Made by a program: the position numbers and the translations under genes. Below are positions 1 through 8,138 of a stretch of DNA of 46,847 nucleotides, piece after piece (positions within the stretch are counted from its first letter, which is position 1; the number at the start of each line of letters is the position of its first letter). This stretch comes from a virus. Location of the stretch: positions 1-46,847 of the IMG/VR virus record IMGVR_UViG_3300026519_000003; one strand, written 5' to 3'. The notes beneath the pieces were generated by a model. The model made no database searches. It saw nothing but the letters and a program-made list of their open reading frames with translations, and had not been told where the DNA came from.

Positions 1-127
1 TGTATCGGCAAGCCCGCCGTCATTCAGCAGGCGGGCGAAGACATCCGCAAAGGCCGAAAAGATCAAGCGCGCCTCAGCCATGCCGAGCGGGAAAGGGCAG
101 AAGGTCGAGTATCTGGAGAGCAAATGG
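1..127. repeat. Terminal direct repeat, left copy (circular overlap)
   Basis: These 127 bases are identical to the last 127 bases of the window (46721-46847). The repeat lies inside one continuous reading frame, and 127 is a common assembly k-mer size. I therefore read it as the overlap of a circular assembly, giving a 46,720-bp unit. It implies a circularly permuted or terminally redundant genome but does not locate the physical ends. Confidence 0.9.
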
Positions 128-3100
128 GGTTCGGCCAGAATCATGCGCGCGCTCGAATCGATGCCCGGCGTCGCGGAGAAGATCAAGGAGTTCGACGGTA
201 CCGCATGGGCGCGGACAGCGAAGCGCGCCGTTGTTGTGCGTGATGACATATTCGGAATAGCAGAGGGCCGCATCAAGCCGGAAGAGTCGCCTGTTATTCC
301 GATGGCTTTCGCAAAAGCTCTTGCAAAGAAGGGGATCGACGCGGTGTTCGACAGACTCAGCGCCGTTGGCGTCATTGGGTCGGCGTCGAAGCCTGGCGCA
401 AATGTCAACGGATCGTTCCTGTCGTGCAACCCGTCAAGGCTCTGCGCAGCCGGGTGCTATTCCGCGAACGGCAGGTCAGGAATATATGTGGCGGCGATCG
501 TGAAGCAGGAGGTTCTACAGATCGCCGCAGAAAGAGACCCGGCGCGCCTTGCCAAAATGATAAAGCAGGAAATCACCGATACAGCACTTAGCGACAAGGA
601 TGCGCTGCGGTTCTTTGAGGCCGGCGACCTGTCAGAGGCGTTCGTGAATGTGATCCGCGAGGTGAACAGGCTTGGAATCAGGGCGCATGTATTCTCGAAG
701 AACCCTGAGCTTCTTGAAAAGCTCGATGAGGGCAATGTCAGGCTTCTATCGATAGACGCATCGAACCACGAGATCGCGGACGGCAACAACCTTCCGCTCT
801 CAGTGATGTACACAGGCCCGGAGGACGACGCGCTTCTGATGCGATACATCGACAGGTTCAACGGCGAATCTGGAAAGGGCGTGATACTGCCCATCGAAAC
901 AAGAGGCGGATACATCCCCGCGGACACGATAAAGAAAATCCCAGGCGACGCGAAGCGGTTTATCTGCCCGGTGAACGCTGGCGCATGGAAGGGAGGGATG
1001 AAAGTGTCCGCCTGCATAAAGTGCAATGTCGGGATCGGGTGCTACCGCAACCATTCCAGCATAGAGGTGGATTTTGAGCCGAGGCTTATCATGGAAAGCC
1101 TCAATAAGATTGAATCAAACATCGAGGTGATGAGTGGTGAAGAAGCAGCAGAAGCAGAAAAAAGACTCGAAGCAATACTTGCCGAAATCAAGGCAAGACG
1201 AGGAACTGAACAGGATGGAGGAGAAGGCGATCGACCTGATCTTCGCGGTGAAGGAACGCAGGGCGAAGCTGGCTGGGAAGATGGCCCTGTAGCCTACTCA
1301 CGGAGAAAAACCAAGAAGACGAGGCTTGTTGTCGGCAAAGACTCTGACGGAAACCCGATCGAGGTTGAGACAACGCACCCGTCGTCAGAAGAGATGTCCG
1401 CAGTCCGCAGGCTGATCCAGGTATGGATCACGAAAGAGGGCGGCCTTGGCGACGAGGCGTTCCTTCGCCGCGTCGAGATGGACGGGATGAAGAACGCGGA
1501 CGAACTGAATGTGAAGTTCTTCATAGCTGACATGATGAAATCCGTCCGCAAGGGGTACGGAAAGCCGTACAGCAAGCTGACCGATGAGCAGCGCGAAGAC
1601 ATGAACAGCTACCTGTCCGGCGATATTCCCGGCTCCAGCATCCCGGAGCCTGTGAGGGCGTCGCTCGATGTGATGAGGACGGTTATTGATTCGTTCTCAG
1701 GCAAGCTCCAGGGCACCATAGCCGACAATATCAACTATCGAGTCGAAGAACTGTCCGGAGAAGCGCTGAACAACACGCTGGCCTATATCTCGGCAGTCTC
1801 CAATGGAATGGCCGACGAGGCAGACATGCTTGCGGCGAGCGCAGACCCGTATGTCGTCGCCAAGATGCGCCTTCTGTCAACGATTGGAAGCAATCTCGGG
1901 CGGTACATCACGAGATCATATCGCGCGTTCGATGATCCAGGCTGGACGAAGAAGGTGCGCGCGGACAGCGACCTGATGGCGGATGCCGAGAACTACTTCA
2001 TGATGGAGCTTGAGGATTCGGTGCCGCCGGAGAGCCTTAATGATGCCGTTCAGGGCGCGATCAATGAAATACTGTTCTCGGCCGAGAAGAAGCGAGACAT
2101 GCTGTCGTTCATGTATTCCGCATATCTTGGGCAAAAAGATACATCAATCTTGAAGCGCAGAAAGGATGTGCCCGAGATAGTGCGCAGACTTCTCGGTGAG
2201 TACAAAGACCCGCGCCTGAACTTCGCCCGGTCAGTCTCCAAGATGAGCTATTTCATTGCGAACCACTACTTCCTGAAGAAGATCAGGGAGGACGGGATGG
2301 GTGTGTACCTGTCGAAGGAGCCTCGCGGACGGTTCAGCGTTCGGCTCGATGACTTCGACAAGGAGAGTCTGCGCCCGATAACCGGCCTCTACACATCGCC
2401 GGAGATCGCCGACGCGCTGCGCGAAGCGACAAAGGACACTGTCAGGGAGGAGTGGCTGCGCTACGCGCTGGCGATGAACAGCATGGTCAAGATGGGGAAG
2501 ACCGTCCTCTCTCCGCTCACGGCCGCGAGGAACTTCTACTCGGCGTCCATGTTCAGTATTGCGAACGGGCACTTCAACCTTCTCAGGGCGACCGTTGCCG
2601 CAAAGCACACATTTGCCGACCTTTTCACCCAAAAGAAATCAAGCAGGGAATACCTTGAGCGCCTGGTGAGGCTTGGCGTGTTGCACGACAACCCGTATTC
2701 GAGCGAGCTTGACGCGGCAATCCGGGACTTCACGAATGCGGACACCTACGGGGACGAAGGAGCCGCGACAAAGGCCATCAAATCGCTGCTACTTGTGGCC
2801 CAGAGGTTCTATCAGTCAGGTGATGATTTCTGGAAGATCATCGGGTTCGAGAACGAGAAAAAGGCGCTTGAGCGCGTTGGCCTCCATCCGCGCCGCGCAG
2901 AGATAGAGGCGGCGAAGCGAGTACGCGACACATACCCGACCTATTCGATGGTTCCGAAACTGATCAGGTGGCTTCGCGTGTTCCCACTGATCGGATCGTT
3001 TACCAGCTTCCCGTGGGAGATTGCGCGCACCAGCGGCAGAATCGTCTCCATCATGGCGCAGGACGCCAGAGACGGGCGGGTAGAGCTTGCATCGCGCAGG

Positions 3101-4114
3101 GCAGTCGGGGTAATGATAGCGGCTGCATCAAGCTGGGCCATCGCAAAGGCGATGATGTCTGCGCTCGGGATCGACGATGAGGACGACCTGAATATCAGGA
3201 AGTTGGCACCACGATGGCAGCGATACGCTGACCTTGCGTATATCGGATACGACGACGATGGCCGCCTACGGTGGATTGACCTTTCGCACCTTGACCCATA
3301 CACCTACATCAAGGAGCCGGTGAAGATAATCCTCGACGGTAACACTGAAGGAAAGGGCATCGAGGATTCCGCCGGGAAGGCGCTATATTCGCTGCTGGAG
3401 CCGTTTATCAGCCCTGAGATAGGATGGGATGCCGTGAACAGCGTTTGGGTGAACAGGGACACCGGGACAGGACGCAAGATAGTGTTTGAAGGCATGACTC
3501 CGGCCGAGGCTGTCGCTGCGCAACTGTCGTATCTGCGCAAAAACCTTCAGCCAGGCTTCATCGACCTGTCGGAAGACCTGTACAAGGCGATCACTGGTGT
3601 GGTCGAGCCGAATGGCAAGGTGTACAGAGTCGGAGACGCGGCCAAGGCGTTTGCCGGCCTTCGCCTCTCTACTCTCGATATCAATGCGGCGCTGATGTAC
3701 AAAGCCTATGATGTGCGAAGAAGGGTGCGCGAGGCTTCCATCGTCGTTGCGCGCGTCGCCTCTAGAGTGCCTGATATTGAGGATGACGAGCTTTACAGTG
3801 CCGTGGAGCGCTCGATGAAGGCGCGCAGGAATGTGTACAATGAGATGATTTCTGCGGTTAAGGCCGCCCGGAATCTCGGCGCGCCTGATGAGTCGATATA
3901 TGGCGCGCTGGTAATAGCAGGGATCGGGAAGTCGGCGGCGAAAAGCATAGTCAATGGCGAAGTCCCGAGGTACGAGTTGAGCAAGCAGGTAGTAAAGGCT
4001 GCGGAGAGGCGTGCGTTTGCGATTACAAGATCGAATGACGCGCCAAGAAAGATCACGGAGCGCGCGAAGCGCATAGAGCAGGCAATTCGAGAGGCAGAAA
4101 ATGGCGCTGACTGA
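2..4114 (+). CDS. Giant polyvalent virion protein, C-terminal part (Gp88-like and LPD-type regions)
   Basis: This is the 3' portion of the gene that starts at 43308. Across the circular joint the frames agree, giving a composite protein of 2508 residues; an ATG at 80 is therefore probably internal. Near positions 350-1090 a cysteine-rich domain is visible: C-x5-C-x3-C around 425-455 (CNPSRLCAAGC), a central FFEAGD segment, and a closing set of cysteines near 965-1045. This order resembles the phage Gp88 family (Cys-rich, function unproven). A charged linker follows. The rest is mostly helical, with a VLSPLTAARNFYSA-like hydrophobic stretch near 2510-2560 and a FPLIGSFTSFPWEIART segment near 2970-3020, typical of the C-terminal large polyvalent-protein domains of phage ejection proteins. 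I infer packaging in the capsid and delivery with the DNA. The stop overlaps the downstream fibre gene by 14 nt. Confidence 0.85.
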   Translation, partial: VSASPPSFSRRAKTSAKAEKIKRASAMPSGKGQKVEYLESKWGSARIMRALESMPGVAEKIKEFDGTAWARTAKRAVVVRDDIFGIAEGRIKPEESPVIPMAFAKALAKKGIDAVFDRLSAVGVIGSASKPGANVNGSFLSCNPSRLCAAGCYSANGRSGIYVAAIVKQEVLQIAAERDPARLAKMIKQEITDTALSDKDALRFFEAGDLSEAFVNVIREVNRLGIRAHVFSKNPELLEKLDEGNVRLLSIDASNHEIADGNNLPLSVMYTGPEDDALLMRYIDRFNGESGKGVILPIETRGGYIPADTIKKIPGDAKRFICPVNAGAWKGGMKVSACIKCNVGIGCYRNHSSIEVDFEPRLIMESLNKIESNIEVMSGEEAAEAEKRLEAILAEIKARRGTEQDGGEGDRPDLRGEGTQGEAGWEDGPVAYSRRKTKKTRLVVGKDSDGNPIEVETTHPSSEEMSAVRRLIQVWITKEGGLGDEAFLRRVEMDGMKNADELNVKFFIADMMKSVRKGYGKPYSKLTDEQREDMNSYLSGDIPGSSIPEPVRASLDVMRTVIDSFSGKLQGTIADNINYRVEELSGEALNNTLAYISAVSNGMADEADMLAASADPYVVAKMRLLSTIGSNLGRYITRSYRAFDDPGWTKKVRADSDLMADAENYFMMELEDSVPPESLNDAVQGAINEILFSAEKKRDMLSFMYSAYLGQKDTSILKRRKDVPEIVRRLLGEYKDPRLNFARSVSKMSYFIANHYFLKKIREDGMGVYLSKEPRGRFSVRLDDFDKESLRPITGLYTSPEIADALREATKDTVREEWLRYALAMNSMVKMGKTVLSPLTAARNFYSASMFSIANGHFNLLRATVAAKHTFADLFTQKKSSREYLERLVRLGVLHDNPYSSELDAAIRDFTNADTYGDEGAATKAIKSLLLVAQRFYQSGDDFWKIIGFENEKKALERVGLHPRRAEIEAAKRVRDTYPTYSMVPKLIRWLRVFPLIGSFTSFPWEIARTSGRIVSIMAQDARDGRVELASRRAVGVMIAAASSWAIAKAMMSALGIDDEDDLNIRKLAPRWQRYADLAYIGYDDDGRLRWIDLSHLDPYTYIKEPVKIILDGNTEGKGIEDSAGKALYSLLEPFISPEIGWDAVNSVWVNRDTGTGRKIVFEGMTPAEAVAAQLSYLRKNLQPGFIDLSEDLYKAITGVVEPNGKVYRVGDAAKAFAGLRLSTLDINAALMYKAYDVRRRVREASIVVARVASRVPDIEDDELYSAVERSMKARRNVYNEMISAVKAARNLGAPDESIYGALVIAGIGKSAAKSIVNGEVPRYELSKQVVKAAERRAFAITRSNDAPRKITERAKRIEQAIREAENGAD

Positions 4115-5882
4115 TATAAAGGACTGGCACGAGGAGCCGAGAAAGATAAAGTCGCCCCTTGTGATGGGGCCGGCCGGCGCGCGCCCAGACCAAATATCTC
4201 ACGCGATCAGGGGCGTGATGTCTGCCGTGTTCAGGCACTTCGACCAGGTCAATGCCAGCGACGGAGGCCTGCTGGTCTATGACGGGGCAGCCGGAAGGTT
4301 CTCCATGAAGTCCGCGACGGGCGCTGGGCTTGTCACCGAGGCACCGGCTGGCGGGAACGCATACGGGCGGTCTTCTGGGGCGTGGGTGAAGGTTCCAAAG
4401 GAAGCGCCGTATGATGGCGTGAGCTATGGCCGGCGCAGCGGAGCATGGGCCGAGGTGATCGACACGCTGGGCGGCCAGAGCATAGCTGGGAGCCTTGATG
4501 CGGCATCACTCAGCGAATCAGGCGTCAGCATTTCAAGCAAGTACCTGGCCTCGCATTCTGCGCTGTGGCACACCATAGGAAACGGGGCTTCGGCTCCTGT
4601 GTGGGCGGCGGTTTGCGATATCGATGTTACCGGCAACTATGAGGGAGCGTTCGTAGATGTCGATGTAATGAACAGATATGTGTCGGGATCATTCAGGGTC
4701 TGGGTGCAAACCGGGCCGACGGCAACATCGAACGGCGGAGTTGAGATCATCACTGCCGACCCAAGGCGCAGCGTTACACGGGCCGCTGATGGCGTTGTCG
4801 TTACGGTGGATCGAAGTGGCACGACAACGAAGGCAACGGTCTGGGTTCTCCTTGAGGCATGGAGCCAGAACTGCTACGCGAGAGCCAGAGCGGCAGGGAC
4901 ATCTCAGTCAAGAAACCCAATTACAAAGTGGTACTCAAAGAACGAGCTTATTTCAGCCACAAAGCCGTCAGGCGTCTCTCAGACTGTCAGCAGCACCCGT
5001 TCACACGATCTTTTCTATGCGTCATCAAAGCGGCTTTCAACCACAAGCAACGGAATATCGGTTGTCGGAGGAGCCTATTCGGTTGATGCAAATAACGCAA
5101 CGAACTGGTCGCTGACCGTTGGAGGCGGCGGAAACCTTGACATAAGGAACCACAAAGCCGGCGCATCGGTATCGTTCGGCGTCTCAAATTCGAGCGGTGC
5201 CGCCGTATGGCAGGGCTATGTCAATTCGAGCGGATGGGTTTTGCGTCACGGAGGAAAGGATCGGCTATTGACATCGCCGTCAGGGGTTACTGTAAGGTCT
5301 GACAATACAGACATCGTGGCTGGGGTCGCGTCGCTGGTTATTGCTGGCGGCGATGGCGTTAAATGGGCGCGGCTTGGTGTCCTCAACGCGACAGACAAGA
5401 ATCTGTATTTGAAGAATGACACCCCAGGCGGGCTTACGCTTATAGCTGGATCATCATCATCTGGAGCATATAGGAACCAGATTCTGCTTAATCCCAATGG
5501 ATCGGTCAGCATCGCCTACAACGGGATCTATAAGCTGTGGACGACATCAGCTGGCATTAGCGTGAGCGGAACCGGAACAGCGTCGGATTGGATAGCTACA
5601 TCCGACGCCAGGCTGAAAAGCAACATCAGGGAGATCGAGACAGGCGTCGCTGATGCAGCGCTCAAAAACATCAATGCCTACACATACATGAAGAAGGGGC
5701 ACAGGTCGATGCAGGCGGGCCTGATCGCGCAAGAAGTCATGTCTGTTTCCCCTGAAGCCGTCGCAAAGTCTGGCGACGGTATGCTGTCAATATCGCAATC
5801 AGCGATGAATGCTATAATGTGGGCGACCATAAAGCGCCTGAACGAGAAAATAGAATGGCTCTCCCAGCAAGTGGCACCATAA
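4101..5882 (+). CDS. Tail fibre or spike with C-terminal S74 self-cleaving chaperone
   Basis: The 593-residue product is a receptor-binding fibre candidate. Near residues 80-120 are two YGRxSGAW repeats (YGRSSGAW, YGRRSGAW), common in phage tail-fibre shafts. A Ser/Gly/Asn-rich beta-structured body follows. The C-terminus from about residue 490 is an intramolecular chaperone of the peptidase S74 family: ATSDARLKSNI carries the Ser501/Lys506 dyad, and GLIAQEV and a terminal coiled coil follow. In this family the chaperone trimerises the fibre and then cuts itself off before the serine. The start has a GAGAGG-type ribosome site and overlaps the giant virion gene by 14 nt. A second S74 fibre lies at 32381-33784, so the virion may carry two adhesins or assemble two fibre parts. 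Confidence 0.88.
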   Translation: MALTDIKDWHEEPRKIKSPLVMGPAGARPDQISHAIRGVMSAVFRHFDQVNASDGGLLVYDGAAGRFSMKSATGAGLVTEAPAGGNAYGRSSGAWVKVPKEAPYDGVSYGRRSGAWAEVIDTLGGQSIAGSLDAASLSESGVSISSKYLASHSALWHTIGNGASAPVWAAVCDIDVTGNYEGAFVDVDVMNRYVSGSFRVWVQTGPTATSNGGVEIITADPRRSVTRAADGVVVTVDRSGTTTKATVWVLLEAWSQNCYARARAAGTSQSRNPITKWYSKNELISATKPSGVSQTVSSTRSHDLFYASSKRLSTTSNGISVVGGAYSVDANNATNWSLTVGGGGNLDIRNHKAGASVSFGVSNSSGAAVWQGYVNSSGWVLRHGGKDRLLTSPSGVTVRSDNTDIVAGVASLVIAGGDGVKWARLGVLNATDKNLYLKNDTPGGLTLIAGSSSSGAYRNQILLNPNGSVSIAYNGIYKLWTTSAGISVSGTGTASDWIATSDARLKSNIREIETGVADAALKNINAYTYMKKGHRSMQAGLIAQEVMSVSPEAVAKSGDGMLSISQSAMNAIMWATIKRLNEKIEWLSQQVAP

Positions 5883-6448
5883 AGCTGTCAGACATCAAGG
5901 CAGAGTTTGGCGGCAACGCAAACGCCAAGATAACCGACTACTATGCAGGCGGGGCGTTCGTTCCTGCCGGAACAACAGACGGGGCAGGAAACGCAATACC
6001 ATCGAGCGGAACCATAAAGATAAGCAATTTTTATGGCGCATCAAAAGAACTAATATCAATAACGAGCCGCACAATAAGCGACTCGGGCGTGTCCGGTCAG
6101 GATGTCGCGGTTTCAGAATATCACCTGCTGCCTGGCGGCGGGTCGGAGACAAAGATCGGCGCGACTGTCTCTCCTATTTCTGGAGAGTGGAACAACTTGC
6201 AACCGAATGCGAATGGCGCAGCGTATGAGTGCAGAGCCACCCTGTCGTTAGGCGTGGCTCCATACGGAAGCGCGACTGGGTCTTGGCTGCCGTTATCCTC
6301 TGTGGTGTCATGGGGTATATCAGCCTCCGCTCCATCTGGAAACATTTCATCCAAATCATCTGACATTCTCGTCGAGATCAGGAAGTTAGGCACGACAACT
6401 GTGCTTGCGTCAGCAACAATATCACTAAGGGCGTTAGTAACCCCGTAG
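5855..6448 (+). CDS. Small virion adhesin-like protein
   Basis: The start at 5855 gives a 197-residue protein beginning MALPASGTIKLSDI. An upstream ATG in frame (5819) lies deep inside the fibre gene and has no better ribosome site. The N-terminal 60 residues hold the motif SGTIKLSDIKAEFGG, then a short DYYAGG segment, then the related SGTIKISNFYGA. This repeated pattern is frequent in small phage tail-tip, baseplate or fibre-associated proteins. The remainder looks beta-rich and ends in a hydrophobic strand. It overlaps the S74 fibre gene by 28 nt and is the last gene of the rightward structural operon, which supports a role at the fibre tip. The receptor is unknown. Confidence 0.7.
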   Translation: MALPASGTIKLSDIKAEFGGNANAKITDYYAGGAFVPAGTTDGAGNAIPSSGTIKISNFYGASKELISITSRTISDSGVSGQDVAVSEYHLLPGGGSETKIGATVSPISGEWNNLQPNANGAAYECRATLSLGVAPYGSATGSWLPLSSVVSWGISASAPSGNISSKSSDILVEIRKLGTTTVLASATISLRALVTP

Positions 6449-6455
6449 CGCAGCA

Positions 6456-6779
6456 TTATTTCTTCTTGCGATACCCAAACAAGAAATCAGCCGTCCTTGT
6501 GCCCATGTATCCGCCGAACCCGATTGCTGCGGTGACGGCCGATTGCCCCATTCCGTGCTCCCCAGCAAGCAGCCCAAGCATCCAGCCAAAGAACACAGCA
6601 GACACGGAATGAACCACGAAGTCGATAAAGCCTGGCACACGAACGCCCCTTGCGACCTGATTGGCGTAGTCAACTGCTCCCCCGATCAGGGCGGGGGCGA
6701 TGATGGCAGTCTTGTATGCCGCATCCCTGGCGAAAGAGGCGACCGCATTTGCTGCTGCCGCTATATCGTCGATGCTCAC
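6456..6779 (-). CDS. Holin (three-helix, phage holin 3-like)
   Basis: The 107-residue product starts at a GTG that overlaps the stop of the preceding 30-residue gene as GTGA. Three hydrophobic segments are visible: around residues 22-42, 50-73 and 80-100. The last includes GFGGYMGTRTADFLFGY, and the protein ends in a basic RKKK tail. A glycine-rich last helix followed by a basic C-terminus is typical of holins that form membrane lesions and release the endolysin or trigger lysis. It is the last gene of the leftward operon, only 7 nt from the convergent adhesin gene, and I see no terminator in that gap. Two other small membrane proteins in the cassette could share or compete for the holin/antiholin role. 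Confidence 0.72.
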   Translation of the reverse strand: MSIDDIAAAANAVASFARDAAYKTAIIAPALIGGAVDYANQVARGVRVPGFIDFVVHSVSAVFFGWMLGLLAGEHGMGQSAVTAAIGFGGYMGTRTADFLFGYRKKK

Positions 6780-6868
6780 ACTTGAATTGTCGAAAATGCT
6801 GCGGCAAGAAGAAGAAATGTTGCTATTGATATAGCCTCCCAGACCAACCGCTGAATCGCGCTGGTCAT
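6776..6868 (-). CDS. Thirty-residue single-pass membrane protein in the lysis cassette
   Basis: This small gene encodes MTSAIQRLVWEAISIATFLL and ten further, mostly hydrophobic, residues. Its ATG overlaps the o-spanin stop as ATGA and its TGA overlaps the holin GTG as GTGA, so translation is probably coupled on both sides; there is no clear Shine-Dalgarno sequence of its own. The product is a short amphipathic N-terminus plus one transmembrane helix (about residues 12-28). Possible roles are an antiholin, a pinholin-like peptide or a lysis accessory factor. It is too short for most gene callers. Confidence rests on the double four-base overlap and the clean hydrophobic profile. Confidence 0.6.
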   Translation of the reverse strand: MTSAIQRLVWEAISIATFLLLAAAFSTIQV

Positions 6869-7119
6869 TCTGCTTTGCCGTGGGTTGATCTGATGATGCT
6901 CTCCAGCGTCTTGATCCTCGCGTCCCTCATCTTGCAGTTCTTCACTATCTTTTGGTAGGTTTCCTCTGAAAGGGACGACAGTTCGCTTGCGTCGATCCGA
7001 GGGTACACCTGGGGGGATGGGAGCGGAAGCTCGACGGCGATCATTGACGGCTGTGTTGTGCATCCCAGAACCGCGCTACTCAAAAAAATCGCGGCGGCCG
7101 CCGCTGTTCTCAGATTCAT
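6865..7119 (-). CDS. o-spanin (Rz1-like outer-membrane lipoprotein)
   Basis: The 84-residue protein has a lipoprotein signal: a basic N-terminus, a hydrophobic stretch, and the lipobox AVLGC with the modified Cys at residue 20. The mature part is rich in Pro, Ser and Leu near its start and ends in a charged helix. Its start lies inside the i-spanin gene in another frame (44-nt overlap), the usual Rz/Rz1 arrangement, and it has its own GGAGG site six bases from ATG. With the i-spanin it should span the periplasm and fuse inner and outer membranes in the last step of Gram-negative lysis. The call rests on lipobox, overlap and position. Confidence 0.8.
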   Translation of the reverse strand: MNLRTAAAAAIFLSSAVLGCTTQPSMIAVELPLPSPQVYPRIDASELSSLSEETYQKIVKNCKMRDARIKTLESIIRSTHGKAE

Positions 7120-7330
7120 GTTCGACCTCCGACTCGGCCTTCATCCCGTCTATCATCGCATCATATCCGGCTCGCTGGTACTCGGCAGCCTCCTCTGCCT
7201 CTCGTTTTGCCTTGATCGCAGCATCCAGCTTCAGCTTCGCCGACCTCGTGCGCATCGACTGAGCCAGCATTACGGCGATCATCGCAATACCGGAGGCAGC
7301 CGCAGCGATGTACTTCCAGATAGCGCTCAC
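7076..7330 (-). CDS. i-spanin (Rz-like inner-membrane spanin)
   Basis: I chose the GTG at 7330, which has a GGAGG site six bases upstream and overlaps the stop of the previous gene as GTGA; longer upstream readings would be arginine-rich and overlap that gene heavily. The 84-residue product has one N-terminal transmembrane helix (about residues 5-24) followed by a charged helical region rich in Lys, Glu and Ala (KLKLDAAIKAKREAEEAAEY) that should form a periplasmic coiled coil. That is the topology of class-II inner-membrane spanins. The o-spanin gene is embedded in its 3' end, supporting the pairing. Confidence 0.78.
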   Translation of the reverse strand: MSAIWKYIAAAASGIAMIAVMLAQSMRTRSAKLKLDAAIKAKREAEEAAEYQRAGYDAMIDGMKAESEVEHESENSGGRRDFFE

Positions 7331-7563
7331 TTGCTGCCTCCATCTTCGCCTCTGCGCGAAGACCAGCCCTTCGCCCTCCACTCGCGAAGCAGCCATATCC
7401 CGAGTATCAGAGACACGGCCTGACCGTATGCCGACGGGCCGATGTATTCTTGACCAGGTATTGCGCCGCCGGCGACATACTTCATCGAGACAAGCACCCA
7501 TGACGCAGTTACGAACCGAAGCGTCGTTGACTCCCTGAACCTGTCCTTCATTCCGTCAATCAT
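7327..7563 (-). CDS. Small two-helix membrane protein of the lysis cassette (holin or antiholin candidate)
   Basis: The 78-residue product begins right at the endolysin stop (8-nt overlap) with an AGGA site upstream. It has two hydrophobic segments: about residues 16-33 (FVTASWVLVSMKYVAGG) and 43-60 (YGQAVSLILGIWLLREWR), then a basic and acidic tail. Small two-helix proteins directly after an endolysin are often class-II holins. A separate three-helix holin candidate ends the cassette, so this one could be the holin, the antiholin, or part of a two-component system. Which of the two makes the lesion cannot be decided from sequence. Confidence 0.6.
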   Translation of the reverse strand: MIDGMKDRFRESTTLRFVTASWVLVSMKYVAGGAIPGQEYIGPSAYGQAVSLILGIWLLREWRAKGWSSRRGEDGGSK

Positions 7564-8134
7564 AGCTTCCTGACCTCATGATCTCTGCAAGCTCGGACGC
7601 CCTGAACCCGACCTGCCGCGCCCACTTGCTATCCAGCATCTCCTCCGCAGCGCGGAAGTAGTCGCCTTCACGCATGGCCTCGATCATCTTCACGAACCCG
7701 GAGAATCCGGACAGGCCAAGATTGAAGACCATGTTCACGACGACATCGCGCCGCGCGTCATTCAGGGCAGAGAACCAACTCCGGTTCTCGACCGCGCCGT
7801 GGGCCACGGCAATATCGTTTTCCAGCATCATCACCGCCACACCATCAGAGATACCGCTTTCCTTGATGTCGATGGACATCACCACGGAAGGGCTGCTGTC
7901 GCCTTCGCCGACGAAATCCACTTTCGCCTTCTGCGCCCGGTACGGGTGGCCGACAACATCGAGAATGATGCGCCTCATCTCAGTCTGAGATATGCCGACG
8001 GAAGAAAGATTGCGGCCATATCCGATTGTGGTGTGCCCAGTCGAATCCGTGTAGGGGATATGGCGGCCGTCGCGCACGACTCTTCCTTCGTGCCTTTTCA
8101 GCATCTCAACGCCTTTTTTCGTCATCTCACGCAT
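7556..8134 (-). CDS. Endolysin, T4-lysozyme-like muramidase (GH24)
   Basis: The 192-residue enzyme should cut the MurNAc-GlcNAc bond of peptidoglycan. The GH24 signature is visible: Glu16 in KRHEG, Asp30 in YTDSTGHTTIGYG and Thr36, matching the Glu/Asp/Thr triad of T4 lysozyme, although the Glu-to-Asp spacing is 14 here against 9 in T4. I see no signal peptide or SAR helix, so it should need a holin for export. I chose the ATG at 8134, five bases after the preceding stop; an upstream start at 8170 would overlap that gene. It heads the lysis cassette yet sits in the same leftward operon as replication genes. Confidence 0.88.
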   Translation of the reverse strand: MREMTKKGVEMLKRHEGRVVRDGRHIPYTDSTGHTTIGYGRNLSSVGISQTEMRRIILDVVGHPYRAQKAKVDFVGEGDSSPSVVMSIDIKESGISDGVAVMMLENDIAVAHGAVENRSWFSALNDARRDVVVNMVFNLGLSGFSGFVKMIEAMREGDYFRAAEEMLDSKWARQVGFRASELAEIMRSGSYD

Positions 8135-8138
8135 AGCC

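Noticed and set aside
1-127. True direct terminal repeat of the virion DNA.
   Set aside because: It lies within a coding frame and has exactly a common k-mer length, so an assembly overlap is simpler; real ends remain unknown.
80-4114. An independent gene starting at ATG 80.
   Set aside because: The frame is open upstream and continuous with the frame from 43308 across the circular joint; no ribosome site precedes ATG 80.
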